Source of the DNA: Candidatus Pantoea formicae
Lineage (GTDB): Bacteria; Pseudomonadota; Gammaproteobacteria; Enterobacterales; Enterobacteriaceae
Reading direction: 5' to 3'
DNA length: 64,000 bases
Assembly: GCF_011752625.1 (NCBI RefSeq)
Contig: NZ_VWXD01000007.1
Span: forward strand, 225,334-289,333
How positions within the stretch are numbered: position 1 is the stretch's first letter; every line of letters starts with the position of its first letter. The notes beneath the pieces are model-generated. The model saw only the letters and a program-made list of their open reading frames with translations, did not search any database and was not told the origin of the DNA. Made by a program: the position numbers and the translations under genes. This document shows positions 33,867-41,936 of the stretch, piece after piece.

Positions 33867-34667
33867 ATGTACCACATCGTCGCATCCGACCTGGATGGCA
33901 CGCTGCTCTCGCCGGAACATCGCCTGACACCTTTTGCCCGCACCACTTTGCAGGAGTTGGTTGCGCGTGATGTTCATTTTATTTTTGCCACCGGACGCCA
34001 TTACATCGATGTGGGTCAGATGCGCGATAACCTCGGCATTCCGGCGTACATGATCACCTCTAATGGTGCTCGTGTGCACAATACGGAGGGGGAACTGGTG
34101 TTTAGCCATAACCTCGATGCGGACATCGCCAGTGAACTTTACGGCTTGCAATATCACGATGAACACATCCTGACGCATGTTTATCGTGACGATGAATGGT
34201 ATATGAGCCGCCATCGTCCTGAGGAGCAAGACTACTTCCGTGAGTCAGTCTTTAACTATCAGGTTTACCAGCCGGGCATGCTGCCAACCGACGGCATCAG
34301 TAAAGTGTTCTTCACCTGTGATGAACCAGAACGTCTGGCGCCACTGGAACTGGCGATTGAAGCACGCTGGGGCGATCGCGTGAACGTCAGTTTCTCACTG
34401 CCAACCTGCCTTGAAGTGATGGCCGGCGGCGTGTCAAAAGGCCATGCGCTGGAGGCCGTCGCCAAACAACTGGGTTACTCGCTGAAAGAGTGCATCGCGT
34501 TTGGTGATGGTATGAACGATGTCGAGATGCTGAGCATGGCGGGTAAAGGCTGCATTATGCGCAATGCGCATCAGCGGTTGAAAGACACGTTGCCCACACT
34601 GGAAGTCATTGGCAGCAACGCCGAAGACGCGGTGCCGCATACGTTGCGTAAGCTGTTTTTAGCCTAA
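33867..34667 (+). CDS. yigL: YigL, HAD-family sugar phosphatase
   Basis: 266 residues, Cof-type HAD phosphatase. Motif I SDLDGTLLSP, motif II TSNGARVHN, Lys in SKGHALEAVAK, and motif IV FGDGMNDVEML. In E. coli YigL dephosphorylates sugar phosphates (including PLP) and its mRNA is stabilised by SgrS in pldB-yigL; I did not see a comparable pairing site. It starts 32 bp after pldB, so both are likely cotranscribed. Confidence 0.93.
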   Translation: MYHIVASDLDGTLLSPEHRLTPFARTTLQELVARDVHFIFATGRHYIDVGQMRDNLGIPAYMITSNGARVHNTEGELVFSHNLDADIASELYGLQYHDEHILTHVYRDDEWYMSRHRPEEQDYFRESVFNYQVYQPGMLPTDGISKVFFTCDEPERLAPLELAIEARWGDRVNVSFSLPTCLEVMAGGVSKGHALEAVAKQLGYSLKECIAFGDGMNDVEMLSMAGKGCIMRNAHQRLKDTLPTLEVIGSNAEDAVPHTLRKLFLA

Positions 34668-34670
34668 AAA

Positions 34671-34698
34671 AATGGCCGGTTAATCCGGCCATTTTTTT
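34671..34698. terminator. Bidirectional terminator between yigL and glpT
   Basis: AATGGCCGG, loop ttaat, CCGGCCATT with A run on the left and T run on the right. It serves yigL on the plus strand and glpT on the minus strand. Confidence 0.92.
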
Positions 34699-34699
34699 G

Positions 34700-36040
34700 T
34701 TATGCCATCTGCTTCTTGTGTTTGTGCTCATTGACCATGGTCAGCAGCAGTAAAATCACCGCTAACACCGATCCCGCAATCATCACCATGAAACCGCCAT
34801 CCCAGCCGAAGTAATCCACGGTGTAACCGACAATCGCACTGGCCGCCACCGATCCACCGAGATAGCCAAACAGACCGGTAAAGCCTGCTGCCGTGCCGGC
34901 CGCTTTCTTCGGCGCCAGCTCCAGCGCATGCAGGCCAATTAGCATCACCGGACCATAGATCAGGAAGCCGATCACGATCATGCACAGCATATCGATGCCA
35001 GGATTGCCCGGCGGGTTGAGCCAGTAAACGATAGTGGCGATGGTCACCAACGTCATAAAGAACACGCCGGTCGCACCACGATTGCCCCTAAACACTTTGT
35101 CCGACATCCAACCGCACAGCAAGGTGCCGGGAATACCCGCATATTCATAGAAGAAGTAAGCCCAGGAAGATTTATCCAGCGTGAAGTGCTTCACCTCTTT
35201 CAGATAGGTCGGGGACCAGTCGAGGATGCCGTAACGCAGCAGGTAAACAAACACGTTAGCCAGTGCGATATACCACAACAGCTTATTGGGCAGGATGTAC
35301 TGCATGAAAATTTGCTTTGCTGTCAGCTCCTGCTCATGGTTCTCACTATAATCCGGCGGATAGTCATTTTTATAGGCCTCAATCGGCGGCAGACCACAGG
35401 ACTGCGGTGTATCGCGCATCAGGGCAAACGCAATCATGGCGATAATGATGGCACCAAACGCTGGCATATAGAGTGCTGCTTTCCAGTCGTTAAACCACGC
35501 CATGCCCAGCAGGAACAGTAACGGTGGAATGCCTCCGCCCACGTTATGTGCGCAGTTCCACACCGAAACAATGCCACCGCGCTCCTTCTGCGACCACCAG
35601 TGCACCATGGTGCGTCCGCATGGCGGCCAGCCCATGCCCTGGAACCAGCCACACAAAAACAGCAGCACAAACATCAGCATGATGCTGGAGGTGGCCCACG
35701 GCACAAAGCCCATAAAGAGCATCACGGCGGCGGCCAGAATCAGTCCAGCAGGTAAAAAGACGCGCGGATTTGACCGGTCAGAGACGGAACCCATGATGAA
35801 CTTGGAGAAACCGTAGGCGATGGATATTCCGGACAAAGCAAAACCGAGATCGCCACGCGAAAAGCCCTGTTCGACTAAATAGGGCATTGCCAGCGCAAAG
35901 TTTTTACGGACCAGGTAATAGGCGGCATAACCAAAGAAAATGCCGATGAAAATTTGCCAGCGTAGCCGACGATAGAGCGGATCGACACGATCGTCAGCGA
36001 CTTGCGGCTGATGCGGTGCCGGTTTGAAGATACTTAACAT
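34700..36040 (-). CDS. glpT: GlpT, glycerol-3-phosphate/phosphate antiporter
   Basis: 446 residues, MFS transporter with twelve membrane segments. N-terminus MLSIFKPAPHQ, then RRLRWQIFIGIFFGYAAYYL and LVRKNFALAMPYLVEQGFSR, nearly identical to E. coli GlpT. Conserved arginines of the two binding sites are in YYLVRKNF and VFRGNRG. I chose the ATG at 36040 with SD gaggg; a TTG at 36064 is in frame but unlikely. In E. coli glpT lies at 50 min with glpQ; here it is alone, between yigL and yigM. It is also the route for fosfomycin. Confidence 0.95.
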   Translation of the reverse strand: MLSIFKPAPHQPQVADDRVDPLYRRLRWQIFIGIFFGYAAYYLVRKNFALAMPYLVEQGFSRGDLGFALSGISIAYGFSKFIMGSVSDRSNPRVFLPAGLILAAAVMLFMGFVPWATSSIMLMFVLLFLCGWFQGMGWPPCGRTMVHWWSQKERGGIVSVWNCAHNVGGGIPPLLFLLGMAWFNDWKAALYMPAFGAIIIAMIAFALMRDTPQSCGLPPIEAYKNDYPPDYSENHEQELTAKQIFMQYILPNKLLWYIALANVFVYLLRYGILDWSPTYLKEVKHFTLDKSSWAYFFYEYAGIPGTLLCGWMSDKVFRGNRGATGVFFMTLVTIATIVYWLNPPGNPGIDMLCMIVIGFLIYGPVMLIGLHALELAPKKAAGTAAGFTGLFGYLGGSVAASAIVGYTVDYFGWDGGFMVMIAGSVLAVILLLLTMVNEHKHKKQMA

Positions 36041-36142
36041 GAAGGTGGCCCTCCAAGGGCGCAATATTTTTATTTATTCCCAGCAGGTTGGGTCAAAAGC
36101 CATCTGGCGTTAAAGCAGAAATCAAAGTTCCTTTTCGCGCAT

Positions 36143-36185
36143 AGAATAGGGATAGTTGCGGTGCGTTACTGTGATGTGTGACACA
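36143..36185 (-). promoter_or_regulatory. glpT promoter with class II CRP site
   Basis: CRP-type site TGTGA-N6-ACACA (36170-36185) is centred 41.5 bp before a start point predicted by the -10 TATTCT (minus strand, 36148-36143). This is the standard class II layout. It would raise glpT when cAMP is high. Predicted, with one mismatch in the right half-site. Confidence 0.65.
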
Positions 36186-36228
36186 TTTGTTACAGTTTGA
36201 TGACACCAAAGAGCGATATAAACCAGAA

Positions 36229-36248
36229 AATGTTGGAATTCGCGCATT
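36229..36248. promoter_or_regulatory. Candidate GlpR operator
   Basis: AATGTTGGAATTCGCGCATT agrees with 13 of 20 bases of the GlpR consensus as I recall it, including the ATGTT/CAT outer bases. It lies about 100 bp upstream of the predicted glpT start, farther than usual for GlpR, so I hold it loosely. The rest of the 433 bp glpT-yigM gap holds nothing else I can name. Confidence 0.35.
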
Positions 36249-36473
36249 AATCGTCGGGGCTTTTACGTTTGAAAGGTCAATCCATTGCGCTGCTGAAATA
36301 GATTTACTGCATCAACAATCAACATCCCGGTTTTGCAAGTGAGCGATCCCGCGCTGGCTTAAGGAAGTCAGGAGTTGTTTGATTTTATTTTGACCGCTTG
36401 TCAACCAGATAATTAAGCCCGCTTACGACAGTTTGTTTACACTAGCGCCACTGTTCATTTTGGGATCGATGCC

Positions 36474-37343
36474 GTGCCGTTACTGATCGTTACCACCATT
36501 TTGTGGGCTTTTTCCTTTAGTTTGATAGGGGAATACCTTGCGGGCCAGGTTGACTCCTGGTTCTCTGTACTGATGCGCCTTGGGTTGGCTGCGCTGGTCT
36601 TTTTGCCCTTCCTGCGCTGGAAGGGATATCGCGTTTCAACCCTCCTGCTGTATATGCTGGTAGGGATGCTGCAACTCGGCGTCATGTACCTGCTGAGTTT
36701 TGAGGCTTATACCTACCTCAGCGTGACAGAATTCCTGTTGTTTACCGTGATGACGCCGCTTTACGTCACGCTGATTTACGATTTGCTCAGTAGGCGTCGG
36801 CTGCGGATTGGCTATGCCTTCAGCGCGTTGTTGGCAGTAGCGGGTGCGGCCATTATCCGCTATGACAAAGTCAGCGATCATTTCTGGTTCGGTTTACTGC
36901 TGGTTCAGGCAGCTAACATCTGCTTCGCCATTGGTATGGTCGGTTACAAGCGCTTGCAGGAAACCCGCCCGATGCCGCAGCACACGGCATTCTCCTGGTT
37001 CTATTTAGGCGCGGTGATCATTGCCATCATTGCGTGGAGCCTGTGGGGTAACCCGAACAAACTGCCGACCACAACCCTGCAATGGGGCATTTTGGTGTGG
37101 CTGGGCGTGGCGGCATCAGGTCTAGGCTACTTTATGTGGAACTACGGTGCGACGCAGGTCGATGCGGGTACGCTTGGCATTATGAACAACATGCACGTGC
37201 CGGCGGGCTTGCTGGTCAATCTGGCGATCTGGCAGGAGAAACCGCACTGGCCGAGCTTTATTGCCGGGGCGATTGTCATTTTCGCTTCACTTTACGTGCA
37301 CAAGCGTTGGGTAGTGGGGCATGTCGCTAAAAGCGATGCCTAA
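36474..37343 (+). CDS. yigM: YigM (BioP), biotin transporter of the DMT superfamily
   Basis: 289 residues, ten membrane segments. N-terminus MPLLIVTTILWAFSFSLIGE and the C-terminal block NYGATQVDAGTLGIMNNMHV are as in E. coli YigM, shown there to take up biotin. It starts with GTG at 36474, 1 codon class weaker than ATG, and has no strong SD. In E. coli metR follows directly on the other strand; here a 557 bp repeat region and yehS separate them. Confidence 0.92.
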   Translation: MPLLIVTTILWAFSFSLIGEYLAGQVDSWFSVLMRLGLAALVFLPFLRWKGYRVSTLLLYMLVGMLQLGVMYLLSFEAYTYLSVTEFLLFTVMTPLYVTLIYDLLSRRRLRIGYAFSALLAVAGAAIIRYDKVSDHFWFGLLLVQAANICFAIGMVGYKRLQETRPMPQHTAFSWFYLGAVIIAIIAWSLWGNPNKLPTTTLQWGILVWLGVAASGLGYFMWNYGATQVDAGTLGIMNNMHVPAGLLVNLAIWQEKPHWPSFIAGAIVIFASLYVHKRWVVGHVAKSDA

Positions 37344-37392
37344 ATGGCCGAGCTGAAATGCTAACACGTTTGTTGCCTTCGCTTCGCCGTAG

Positions 37393-37492
37393 CTGACCTG
37401 GTATCAAAGCGACGCTCAAGCTTAAGGGAAGGGATAGCGTGGCAGAGGAGCAAAGCGTCCGAGCCATGGATGGCGAGGCCGATCCACAGGGA
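37393..37492. repeat. 100-bp direct repeat, copy 1
   Basis: Repeated at 37527-37626, 134 bp away, with one mismatch (c/t at position 59). It contains the 17-base sequence agggatagcgtggcaga (37430-37446), which also occurs in inverted form at 37645-37661. No good gene in any frame. Confidence 0.93.
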
Positions 37493-37526
37493 AGTGAGAT
37501 TCCTTCGTGATCGGAGCGGCTTGCAT

Positions 37527-37626
37527 CTGACCTGGTATCAAAGCGACGCTCAAGCTTAAGGGAAGGGATAGCGTGGCAGAGGAGTAAAGCGTCCGAGCCA
37601 TGGATGGCGAGGCCGATCCACAGGGA
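37527..37626. repeat. 100-bp direct repeat, copy 2
   Basis: Copy of 37393-37492 with one mismatch. Its 3' part belongs to the hairpin-forming element at 37564-37661. Confidence 0.93.
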
Positions 37627-37661
37627 TGTGGGTTTCCTTTGCGATCTGCCACGCTATCCCT
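37564..37661. mobile_element. 98-bp MITE-like element with 17-bp perfect terminal inverted repeats
   Basis: Left end AGGGATAGCGTGGCAGA (37564-37580) and right end TCTGCCACGCTATCCCT (37645-37661) are exact inverted repeats. Copy 1 at 37430 has the left end and about 63 bp of body but no right end. No transposase is encoded. It looks like a MITE or REP-type dispersed element; target duplications are not clear because a tandem array starts 3 bp later. Confidence 0.5.
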
Positions 37662-37663
37662 GA

Positions 37664-37915
37664 CTGAGCACTAACAAAAAGCAATCAGCCCTTTCCCGAC
37701 TGAGCACTAACACATAGCAATCAGCCCTTTCCCGACTGAGCACTAACAAAAAGCAATCAGCCCTTTCCCGACTGAGCACTAACAAAAAGCAATCAGCCCT
37801 TTCCCGACTGAGCACTAACACATAGCAATCAGCCCTTTCCCGACTGAGCACTAACAAAAAGCACTCAGCCCTTCCCTGACTGAGCACTCACACAAAGTTA
37901 TCAGCCCTTTTTCGC
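37664..37915. repeat. 36-bp tandem array, seven units, sharing the 3' end of yehS
   Basis: Units start at 37664, 37700, 37736, 37772, 37808, 37844 and 37880 with no spacers. Variants differ at aaaaag/acatag positions in the order A-B-A-A-B-A, then a diverged unit. So units 1-3 appear duplicated as units 4-6 (a 108-bp higher-order repeat). The last unit (37880-37915) includes the yehS stop codon and last codons (minus strand AAAGGGCTGA). Because 36 is divisible by 3, the minus-strand frame 37887-37654 is open with the 12-residue repeat VLSRERADCFLL, but no SD is seen. Confidence 0.9.
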
Positions 37916-38383
37916 GGGCGCCGCAGGACGATTCATCATCGTCAATCCCTTCAAAAAGTTACGCAGAATCTGGTCGCCGCACTCGCGGTAATTCTTATGA
38001 TCGGGATTGCGGAAAATCGCACCGACTTCAGCCTGGGAAATCTTAAAGTTTGCCTTCTCCAGCACCACCGGAATATCTGTGGTCTTCAACGCAAACGCGA
38101 TACGCAGCTTCTTGATGAAAATATTGTTATTCATGCGACGCTCTACCGAGGGTGCAGGCGCGTCTTCGCTCTTACCACGACGGTAAAAAATCAAACCGTT
38201 GAGGAAGTAACCCATCAATACGTCGGGCAGTTTACGAAACGCCGCATCTTCATCTTTCTTCATCCATGCCTGTACATCTTCCAATGGCACTTCGCTGCCC
38301 GCTAAGGCAAAAATCTCCACCACTTTGCTATCGCTCAAATCAAGCATATAGCGCACGCTGCGCAGAACATCGTTACTCGTCAT
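37901..38383 (-). CDS. yehS: YehS, DUF1456 family protein
   Basis: 160 residues. Two copies of the DUF1456 fold are visible: NDVLRSVRYMLDLSDSKVVE at residues 3-22 and NNIFIKKLRIAFALKTTDIP at about 86-105, each followed by helices. C-terminus is the basic PAAPAKKG. E. coli yehS is near 47 min, far from metR, so this is a relocated copy. Function unknown. The stop codon lies in the last unit of the 36-bp array. Confidence 0.88.
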   Translation of the reverse strand: MTSNDVLRSVRYMLDLSDSKVVEIFALAGSEVPLEDVQAWMKKDEDAAFRKLPDVLMGYFLNGLIFYRRGKSEDAPAPSVERRMNNNIFIKKLRIAFALKTTDIPVVLEKANFKISQAEVGAIFRNPDHKNYRECGDQILRNFLKGLTMMNRPAAPAKKG

Positions 38384-38475
38384 GGTGAAACTCTCTTGGT
38401 CGCGGGTTGAGGCGGCGCATTATAGAGCAGGCAGGGCAGGGATAACAGCACGGGCGACACAGGTCGCCCGCAAGA

Positions 38476-39408
38476 TCATGAAGAAATCGACTGAAGTGAA
38501 CCTGGACGAGCAGCATCACGGACAAAGGGCAGATGATCACATGCATGTTGACGAGCGAAACGCACAAAGGCTTCCAGAATCGGCTGGCGCTGCTCGCCAT
38601 CGCGAACGGCGGCATATAAGCGGCTCCACAAACCCTCACCCAGCGTCTTCGTCACCACCAGGCCCTGTTTTTCAAAGCTCTCTACCACCCAATGCGGCAG
38701 CGCGGCAATCCCCATTTGTGCCGACACCATCTGAATCAGCAGCAGGGTATTGTCGACATTCTTCAGTGCCGGAGTGACGCCAGCGGGTTGCAGGAAATGA
38801 CGCCACACATCAAGTCGCTGACGCTGTACGGGATAAATCATCAACACTTCGTCGGCCAAATCTTCCGGTGAAATATGGTCGAGCTTGGCCAGTGGATGAT
38901 CGGGGGCCAGCACCAGGCGCACTTCGAAATCAAACATCGGCGTATAAAAAAGTCCGCTGCGCGGCAGAATATCGGAGGTGAGCACCACATCCAGTTCACC
39001 CTGCTGTAAAGCGGGTTGCGGATCAAAGGTCACGCCCGATTTGAAATCCATCACCACCTGCGGCCAGCTCTGGCGGAAATTATTCAACGCAGGCGTCAGC
39101 CACTGAATGCAGCTATGGCACTCAATCGCAATGCGCAGCGTGGTTTGATGCGGCTCATGGCAATCCTGCAACGCTTGCTGAATCTGCGGCAAAATCTGCT
39201 CGGCCAACTGCAGCAAAATTTCCCCCTGCGGCGTAAACCGCAACGGCTGGCTCTTGCGCACAAACAGGCGAAAGCCCAGCCGCTGTTCCAGGTCGCTGAA
39301 CTGATGAGATAACGCCGATTGTGTCTGATGAAGCTGGGCAGCGGCAGCGGCTAAGGAGCCGGTGTTCTGCAATGCCTGCAGCGTTCTCAGGTGTTTGAGT
39401 TCGATCAT
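38476..39408 (-). CDS. metR: MetR, LysR-type activator of methionine genes
   Basis: 310 residues. The N-terminal winged HTH has LAAAAAQLHQTQSALSHQFS at about residues 19-38, and the effector-binding domain follows; homocysteine is the co-effector in E. coli. It activates metE and others, and is divergent from metE with 226 bp between starts. In E. coli yigM follows; here yehS does. Confidence 0.95.
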   Translation of the reverse strand: MIELKHLRTLQALQNTGSLAAAAAQLHQTQSALSHQFSDLEQRLGFRLFVRKSQPLRFTPQGEILLQLAEQILPQIQQALQDCHEPHQTTLRIAIECHSCIQWLTPALNNFRQSWPQVVMDFKSGVTFDPQPALQQGELDVVLTSDILPRSGLFYTPMFDFEVRLVLAPDHPLAKLDHISPEDLADEVLMIYPVQRQRLDVWRHFLQPAGVTPALKNVDNTLLLIQMVSAQMGIAALPHWVVESFEKQGLVVTKTLGEGLWSRLYAAVRDGEQRQPILEAFVRFARQHACDHLPFVRDAARPGSLQSISS

Positions 39409-39480
39409 GAGAGTCCTTCACATCGAGATTGAACAAATTGCGCTTGAGGAACATACAGTACCCGCAGATTATGGCGGTGT

Positions 39481-39504
39481 AAACATCTGGACGGCTAAAC
39501 ATCT
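39481..39504. promoter_or_regulatory. MetJ operator: three tandem met boxes
   Basis: AAACATCT, GGACGGCT, AAACATCT are contiguous 8-mers, each matching 6 of 8 bases of the MetJ box AGACGTCT. Tandem boxes are how MetJ-SAM binds. They lie 131 bp before the metE ATG and 73 bp before metR. No convincing full MetR site (TGAA-N5-TTCA) was found; a half-match TGAACAAATTGC starts at 39430. Confidence 0.7.
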
Positions 39505-39634
39505 CAAGCAAGCGTTGCGGCCGCTTTACTTTTATCGCGTGAATACGCTCAGCGAACGGCAAATTCGCCCGCTGGATGAACGTAAATCGGTTTTGGTGCG
39601 TGCTTTACGGTTAAGAATATCTGGAGAACATGAC

Positions 39635-41905
39635 ATGACCATTCTGAATCACACTCTTGGTTTTCCTCGCATTGGCCTGCGCCGCGAACTGAAAAAAGCA
39701 CAGGAAAGCTACTGGGCTGGTAATAGCTCACAGGAAGCCTTGCTGGCTGTAGGGCGTGAGCTGCGCGCTCGCCACTGGCAACAACAGAAAGAAGCCGGGG
39801 TCGATGTATTGCCGGTGGGTGATTTTGCCTGGTACGATCATGTATTGAGCACCAGCTTAATGTTGGGCAACGTACCTGCACGGCATCAGAACAAAGATGG
39901 CTCTGTGGATCTGGATACGCTGTTCCGTCTGGGTCGTGGCCGCGCGCCAACGGGTGAACCTGCCGCCGCGGCTGAGATGACCAAATGGTTTAACACCAAT
40001 TATCACTATATGGTGCCGGAATTTATCCAAGGCCAGCCGTTCAAACTCACCTGGACTCAACTGCTGGATGAAGTGGACGAGGCATTGGCGCTCGGCCACA
40101 ACATTAAACCGATCCTGTTAGGCCCGGTCACCTACCTGTGGTTGGGGAAAGTGAAGGGCGAGCAGTTTGACCGCCTCTCCTTGCTGAATGACATTCTGCC
40201 CGTCTATAAGCAGGTTCTGGCTGAGTTGAAAAAGCGCAATATTGAGTGGGTGCAGATTGATGAGCCCGCTCTGGCACTGGAGTTGCCGCAGCTATGGCGT
40301 GATGCATTCAATCCTGCTTATGCTGCACTACAAGGTGAAGTCAAGCTGCTGCTCACCACCTACTTCGACAGTATTGGCCAAAATCTCGATGTGATTAAAA
40401 CGCTACCGATACAGGGGCTGCACATTGATCTGGTACAGGGTAAAGACGACATTCAACACGTTCATCAACAACTTCCTGCTGAGTGGCTGTTGTCGCTGGG
40501 GGTGATTAATGGCCGTAACGTCTGGCGTGCTGACCTCAGCCGCTGGTTCGAGCGTCTGCAACCGCTGGTTAGCCAACGCAAACAGCTATGGATAGGTTCT
40601 TCCTGCTCACTGCTGCACAGCCCAATTGATCTCAGCGTGGAAACCCGACTCGATGCGGAAGTCAAAAGCTGGTTTGCCTTTGCTTTGCAGAAGTGCGTGG
40701 AGCTGTCTTTATTGAGCCACGCTCTCAACAATAATGATGCGGCATCGCTGGAAGCCTGGAGTGCGCCCATTCGCGCCCGCGCTCACTCAGCACGTGTACA
40801 CAACGCGGCGGTGGGCGATCGGCTGGCAAAAATTCAGGCCAATGACTTAGCGCGCCGCAGCCGCTATACCGAGCGTGCCAAAACGCAGCGTAATCGCTTT
40901 AAACTGCCTGCATGGCCAACTACCACCATCGGCTCTTTCCCACAAACCACTGAAATTCGCGGCCTGCGTCTCGATTTCAAAAAAGGCAATATTGACGGTA
41001 GCCACTATCGAACAGGTATTGCGCAACACATCAAACAAGCGATTGCCGAGCAAGAGCGGCTGGGCCTCGACGTGCTGGTGCATGGTGAAGCTGAGCGCAA
41101 CGACATGGTGGAATACTTTGGTGAGAACCTCGACGGCTTTGTATTCACTCAGAACGGTTGGGTGCAGAGTTATGGTTCTCGCTGTGTGAAACCGCCGGTG
41201 ATCATCGGTGATATCAGCCGTCCGCAGGCGATTACCGTCGAGTGGGCAAAGTACGCGCAGTCGCTGACTGACAAACCCGTCAAAGGCATGCTCACCGGCC
41301 CGGTCACTATCTTGTGCTGGTCATTCCCGCGTGAGGATGTGACGCGAGAAACCATCGCCAAGCAAATTGCTTTGGCATTGCGGGATGAAGTGGAAGATCT
41401 CGAGAGCGCCGGTATCGGCATTATTCAAATTGATGAGCCAGCCCTGCGTGAGGGGCTGCCGTTGCACCAGTCTGACTGGGCTGCCTACCTGACATGGGCC
41501 GTGGATGCCTTCCGTCTCAACGCTGCGGTGGCAAAGGATGAGACCCAGATCCACACGCATATGTGCTACTGCGAGTTCAACGACATCATGGCGTCCATCG
41601 CCGCGCTCGATGCTGATGTGATCACCATCGAAACATCACGCTCAGATATGGAACTGCTGGATGCGTTCAAAGCGTTTGAGTACCCCAACGAAATCGGCCC
41701 TGGGGTCTACGATATTCACTCGCCCAATGTGCCCAGCGTGGAATGGATGGAAGCATTACTGGGTAAGGCCGCGCAAAGTATCCCGCCTGAGCGTCTGTGG
41801 GTGAATCCGGATTGCGGTCTGAAAACGCGTGGCTGGAGTGAAACACGGCAGGCACTGGCGAATATGGTGAAGGCGGCGCAGAAGCTGAGGGGAGAACCGG
41901 TTTAA
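39635..41905 (+). CDS. metE: MetE, cobalamin-independent methionine synthase
   Basis: 756 residues (E. coli 753). It transfers methyl from 5-methyl-THF-triglutamate to homocysteine. Zinc ligands are the His and Cys of HTHMCYCEFN and the Cys in NPDCGLKTRGW, with Glu in between. I chose the ATG at 39635 (MTILNHTLGFPRIG) with SD ctggaga. The frame is open to 39362, but that part is the metR-metE control region. Regulated by MetR and probably MetJ. Confidence 0.97.
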   Translation: MTILNHTLGFPRIGLRRELKKAQESYWAGNSSQEALLAVGRELRARHWQQQKEAGVDVLPVGDFAWYDHVLSTSLMLGNVPARHQNKDGSVDLDTLFRLGRGRAPTGEPAAAAEMTKWFNTNYHYMVPEFIQGQPFKLTWTQLLDEVDEALALGHNIKPILLGPVTYLWLGKVKGEQFDRLSLLNDILPVYKQVLAELKKRNIEWVQIDEPALALELPQLWRDAFNPAYAALQGEVKLLLTTYFDSIGQNLDVIKTLPIQGLHIDLVQGKDDIQHVHQQLPAEWLLSLGVINGRNVWRADLSRWFERLQPLVSQRKQLWIGSSCSLLHSPIDLSVETRLDAEVKSWFAFALQKCVELSLLSHALNNNDAASLEAWSAPIRARAHSARVHNAAVGDRLAKIQANDLARRSRYTERAKTQRNRFKLPAWPTTTIGSFPQTTEIRGLRLDFKKGNIDGSHYRTGIAQHIKQAIAEQERLGLDVLVHGEAERNDMVEYFGENLDGFVFTQNGWVQSYGSRCVKPPVIIGDISRPQAITVEWAKYAQSLTDKPVKGMLTGPVTILCWSFPREDVTRETIAKQIALALRDEVEDLESAGIGIIQIDEPALREGLPLHQSDWAAYLTWAVDAFRLNAAVAKDETQIHTHMCYCEFNDIMASIAALDADVITIETSRSDMELLDAFKAFEYPNEIGPGVYDIHSPNVPSVEWMEALLGKAAQSIPPERLWVNPDCGLKTRGWSETRQALANMVKAAQKLRGEPV

Positions 41906-41912
41906 TAAAATG

Positions 41913-41934
41913 GGGGCGCGGCCGCGCCCCTTTT
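41913..41934. terminator. Bidirectional terminator between metE and dlhH
   Basis: An 18-bp perfect palindrome (41913-41930, GGGGCGCG/CGCGCCCC) followed by TTTT and preceded by AAAA, between convergent genes. Confidence 0.88.
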
Positions 41935-41936
41935 CA

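Noticed and set aside
37654..37887. 77-codon minus-strand open frame with a 12-residue repeat
   Set aside because: It is open only because the 36-bp repeat has no stop in that frame. It has a GTG start, no SD, and no resemblance to a known protein. Treated as a repeat.
37664..37915. Possible CRISPR array
   Set aside because: The units are contiguous without spacers, and no cas gene is present in the window.
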